Part shown: positions 32,924 to 34,211 of the stretch, in pieces
Position numbering within the stretch: the first letter of the stretch is position 1
Layout of the letters: every line of letters starts with the position of its first letter
Origin: Nitrospira sp.
GTDB taxonomy: Bacteria > Nitrospirota > Nitrospiria > Nitrospirales > Nitrospiraceae
Direction of reading: 5' to 3'
NCBI GenBank assembly: GCA_019636915.1
Contig: JAHBWQ010000020.1
Span: forward strand, 1-34,211
DNA length: 34,211 bases
Notes under the pieces: generated by a model
Told to the model about the DNA's origin: nothing
Database searches by the model: none
Seen by the model: the letters and a program-made list of their open reading frames with translations, nothing else
Position numbers and translations under genes: made by a program

Positions 32924-33370
32924 TCATTCGCAAATCTCAGCCTCGACAAGTTTGCCCAGCAAGACCAGTGACTCTTGCCAGCCGAGGTAGCAAGCCTCGG
33001 AAGGAATCACCGCGGGAACGTGTTCTTGCACGATGTTCACGTCCGTTCCACAAGACACCGGTGTCAGGGTCACCGTCACGTGCATGTCCCCTGGAAGGTT
33101 TGGATCATCAAACGCGTCGGTGTAGCGGAGCCGTTGATGCGGTATGAGCTCAATGTACTTGCCGCCGAACGAGTGGCTCTTGCCGGTTGTGAAATTGGTG
33201 AACGACATCCTGAATGTTCCCCCGACCTTCGCATCCATGTGATGCACCTTCCCCGTAAATCCATTGGGTGGTAGCCACTTCGTCATTGCATCCGGATCAA
33301 GGAACGCCCGATAGATCCGCTCGGGTGTTGCACGAAACACACGGTGTAGGCGAATGGTATTGGTGTCCAT
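32924..33370 (-). CDS. AHSA1/SRPBCC-domain protein
   Basis: This 148-residue protein is an SRPBCC (START-like) ligand-binding domain of the AHSA1 type. The pattern begins IRLHRVFRATPERIYRAFLD, followed by KWLPP, GGTFRMSF, and YLGWQESLVLLGKLVE at the C-terminus. It probably binds a hydrophobic small molecule; none is known. AGGAGAAAGAATA precedes the ATG. A 170-base gap separates it from the VOC gene. Confidence 0.92.
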   Translation of the reverse strand: MDTNTIRLHRVFRATPERIYRAFLDPDAMTKWLPPNGFTGKVHHMDAKVGGTFRMSFTNFTTGKSHSFGGKYIELIPHQRLRYTDAFDDPNLPGDMHVTVTLTPVSCGTDVNIVQEHVPAVIPSEACYLGWQESLVLLGKLVEAEICE

Positions 33371-33493
33371 TATTCTTTCTCCTCATTCCGGATATGACTG
33401 ACCTGGTTTTTCAGTATGCGCCTGGTCGGCCGGAGACACTCATGCCGGCCTCTATGCTTTTAGTCGATCAGGAGCATCGAAATCGACAGCCCG

Positions 33494-33790
33494 CTATCCT
33501 CCCGCCATAGCGCCCACGATCAACAACGGCTCGGCCCCACTTGCCACGGTGCTGGGCAGGGGAGTCTCTGTCGGGTAATGCGACAAGTCCTGTTCGCAGG
33601 CAAAGAAGCGGATGAACGGCCGACGGCGTCTTGTCACGTGGTCTCGGATCGTGCCTCTCAACATCGGATGCTGACTCTCCAAGACGTCGAGCACAGAGTC
33701 CACTGTCACGGCGCCGGCGACGTCCAGTGTGACCTCTCCGCTGATCCTTGCGAGTGTCCGCAGATGTTGAGGCAGAATCACACGTACCAT
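33494..33790 (-). CDS. MoaD/ThiS-like beta-grasp protein
   Basis: This 98-residue protein has the ubiquitin-like beta-grasp pattern of sulfur carriers. It begins [15 protein letters not shown], continues with [14 protein letters not shown], and ends in GAMAGG. The terminal Gly-Gly is the residue pair that is adenylated and thiocarboxylated in MoaD and ThiS. No ThiG, ThiF or MoaE gene is nearby, so this is not a thiamine or molybdopterin operon. It sits between an AHSA1 gene and a BNR-repeat gene on the same strand. The ribosome binding site is weak. Confidence 0.85.
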   Translation of the reverse strand: MVRVILPQHLRTLARISGEVTLDVAGAVTVDSVLDVLESQHPMLRGTIRDHVTRRRRPFIRFFACEQDLSHYPTETPLPSTVASGAEPLLIVGAMAGG

Positions 33791-33874
33791 AAGTCACTTT
33801 CGGAGGTTTCGAGTTTCACGTTTCGAATCCAGGATATCGAAACCCGAAACCAGCAACTAGAGACCGTTCGCGTT

Positions 33875-34211
33875 TCAGGCTGACAGTGTTTGGACTTCCA
33901 CCGACAGCACGGCCGGCAGATCCCGTACGATCGGCTCCCAACTATCTCCTCCATCGGGGGACCCGTAGACTTGACCCCCCGTGGTGCCAAAATAGATGCC
34001 GCAGGGATCAAGCTGATCGACCGCCATCGCGTCGCGCAGGATATTGACGTAGCAATGGTGTTGCGGCAATCCCTTTGTCAGTGGCTCCCACTCATTTCCT
34101 CCGACCCTGCTACGGTACACGCGCAGTTTTCCCTCGGGCGGATAGTGCTCAGAATCGCTTTTGATGGGAACGACAAAGACTGTGTTCGGCTCGTGCGCAT
34201 GCACGGCGATT
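33875..34211 (-). CDS. BNR/sialidase-like beta-propeller protein, 5' end cut by window edge
   Basis: The last 112 or so residues of a larger protein are visible, and the frame is still open at the window edge. They include [34 protein letters not shown] and [18 protein letters not shown], the last being a clear Asp-box (SxDGGxxW) of BNR/sialidase-type propellers. The GTG at 34204 falls inside the conserved repeat and is unlikely to be the start. Such propellers bind glycans or act as structural platforms; catalysis cannot be judged from this part. It ends 84 bases before the MoaD-like gene and may be co-transcribed with it. Confidence 0.85.
   Translation of the reverse strand, partial: IAVHAHEPNTVFVVPIKSDSEHYPPEGKLRVYRSRVGGNEWEPLTKGLPQHHCYVNILRDAMAVDQLDPCGIYFGTTGGQVYGSPDGGDSWEPIVRDLPAVLSVEVQTLSA

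Overview
The window looks like a chromosomal segment of a Gram-negative bacterium with many c-type cytochromes and exported lipoproteins. The gene mix (short periplasmic cytochromes, a MauG-like di-haem protein, DUF2934, DUF1579 pairs, REP-type palindromes) reminds me most of Nitrospira (phylum Nitrospirota). That is an inference from style; no rRNA or marker gene here proves it. I see no tRNA, rRNA, CRISPR array or insertion sequence.

Region 1, about 1-5400, is mostly minus strand. It holds a cut-off exported cytochrome c, a small mono-haem cytochrome c, an AraC-type regulator, a 57-residue zinc-ribbon protein with its own terminator, a di-haem cytochrome-c-peroxidase/MauG-like lipoprotein and an HD-GYP c-di-GMP phosphodiesterase. 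Two strong hairpin terminators separate the last genes.

Region 2, about 5400-16800, reads as an iron and extracytoplasmic redox island. A minus-strand operon encodes a Com-like zinc ribbon, an outer-membrane beta-barrel, a lipoprotein, an FMN-binding protein with a flavinylation motif and a four-helix membrane protein. Divergent from it are a decayed lipoprotein gene and apbE, whose product attaches FMN to such proteins. Then come tonB-exbD-exbB, a ferric-iron ABC transporter (fbpC, fbpB, fbpA) and fur. Fur-like palindromes lie before fbpA, before the Com-like gene and before the small cytochrome gene. My working model is Fur-regulated iron uptake with a flavin-based electron-transfer arm.

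Region 3, about 16900-19850, is ordinary: a Panacea-like protein, an M32 carboxypeptidase and a class I O-methyltransferase.

Region 4, about 19850-29115, is the most unusual part. Five plus-strand genes in a row encode a SLOG-like nucleotide/ligand-binding protein, a metacaspase, a patatin phospholipase with a TRAFs-binding-like helical region, a 1059-residue fusion of lipase, M17-N/macro-like and CHAT protease domains, and a DUF4062-coiled coil-TPR protein. These domain classes recur in bacterial conflict and programmed-cell-death networks. Here two caspase-fold proteases and two lipid-hydrolase domains sit beside two putative sensors, which suggests an undescribed suicide or defence signalling system.

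Region 5, about 29180-34211, is housekeeping and hypothetical: an exported SlyD-like FKBP, a DUF2934 protein, a REP palindrome block, a tandem pair of DUF1579 proteins, a VOC protein, an AHSA1/SRPBCC protein, a MoaD/ThiS-like protein with a C-terminal GG, and a BNR-repeat protein cut by the window edge.
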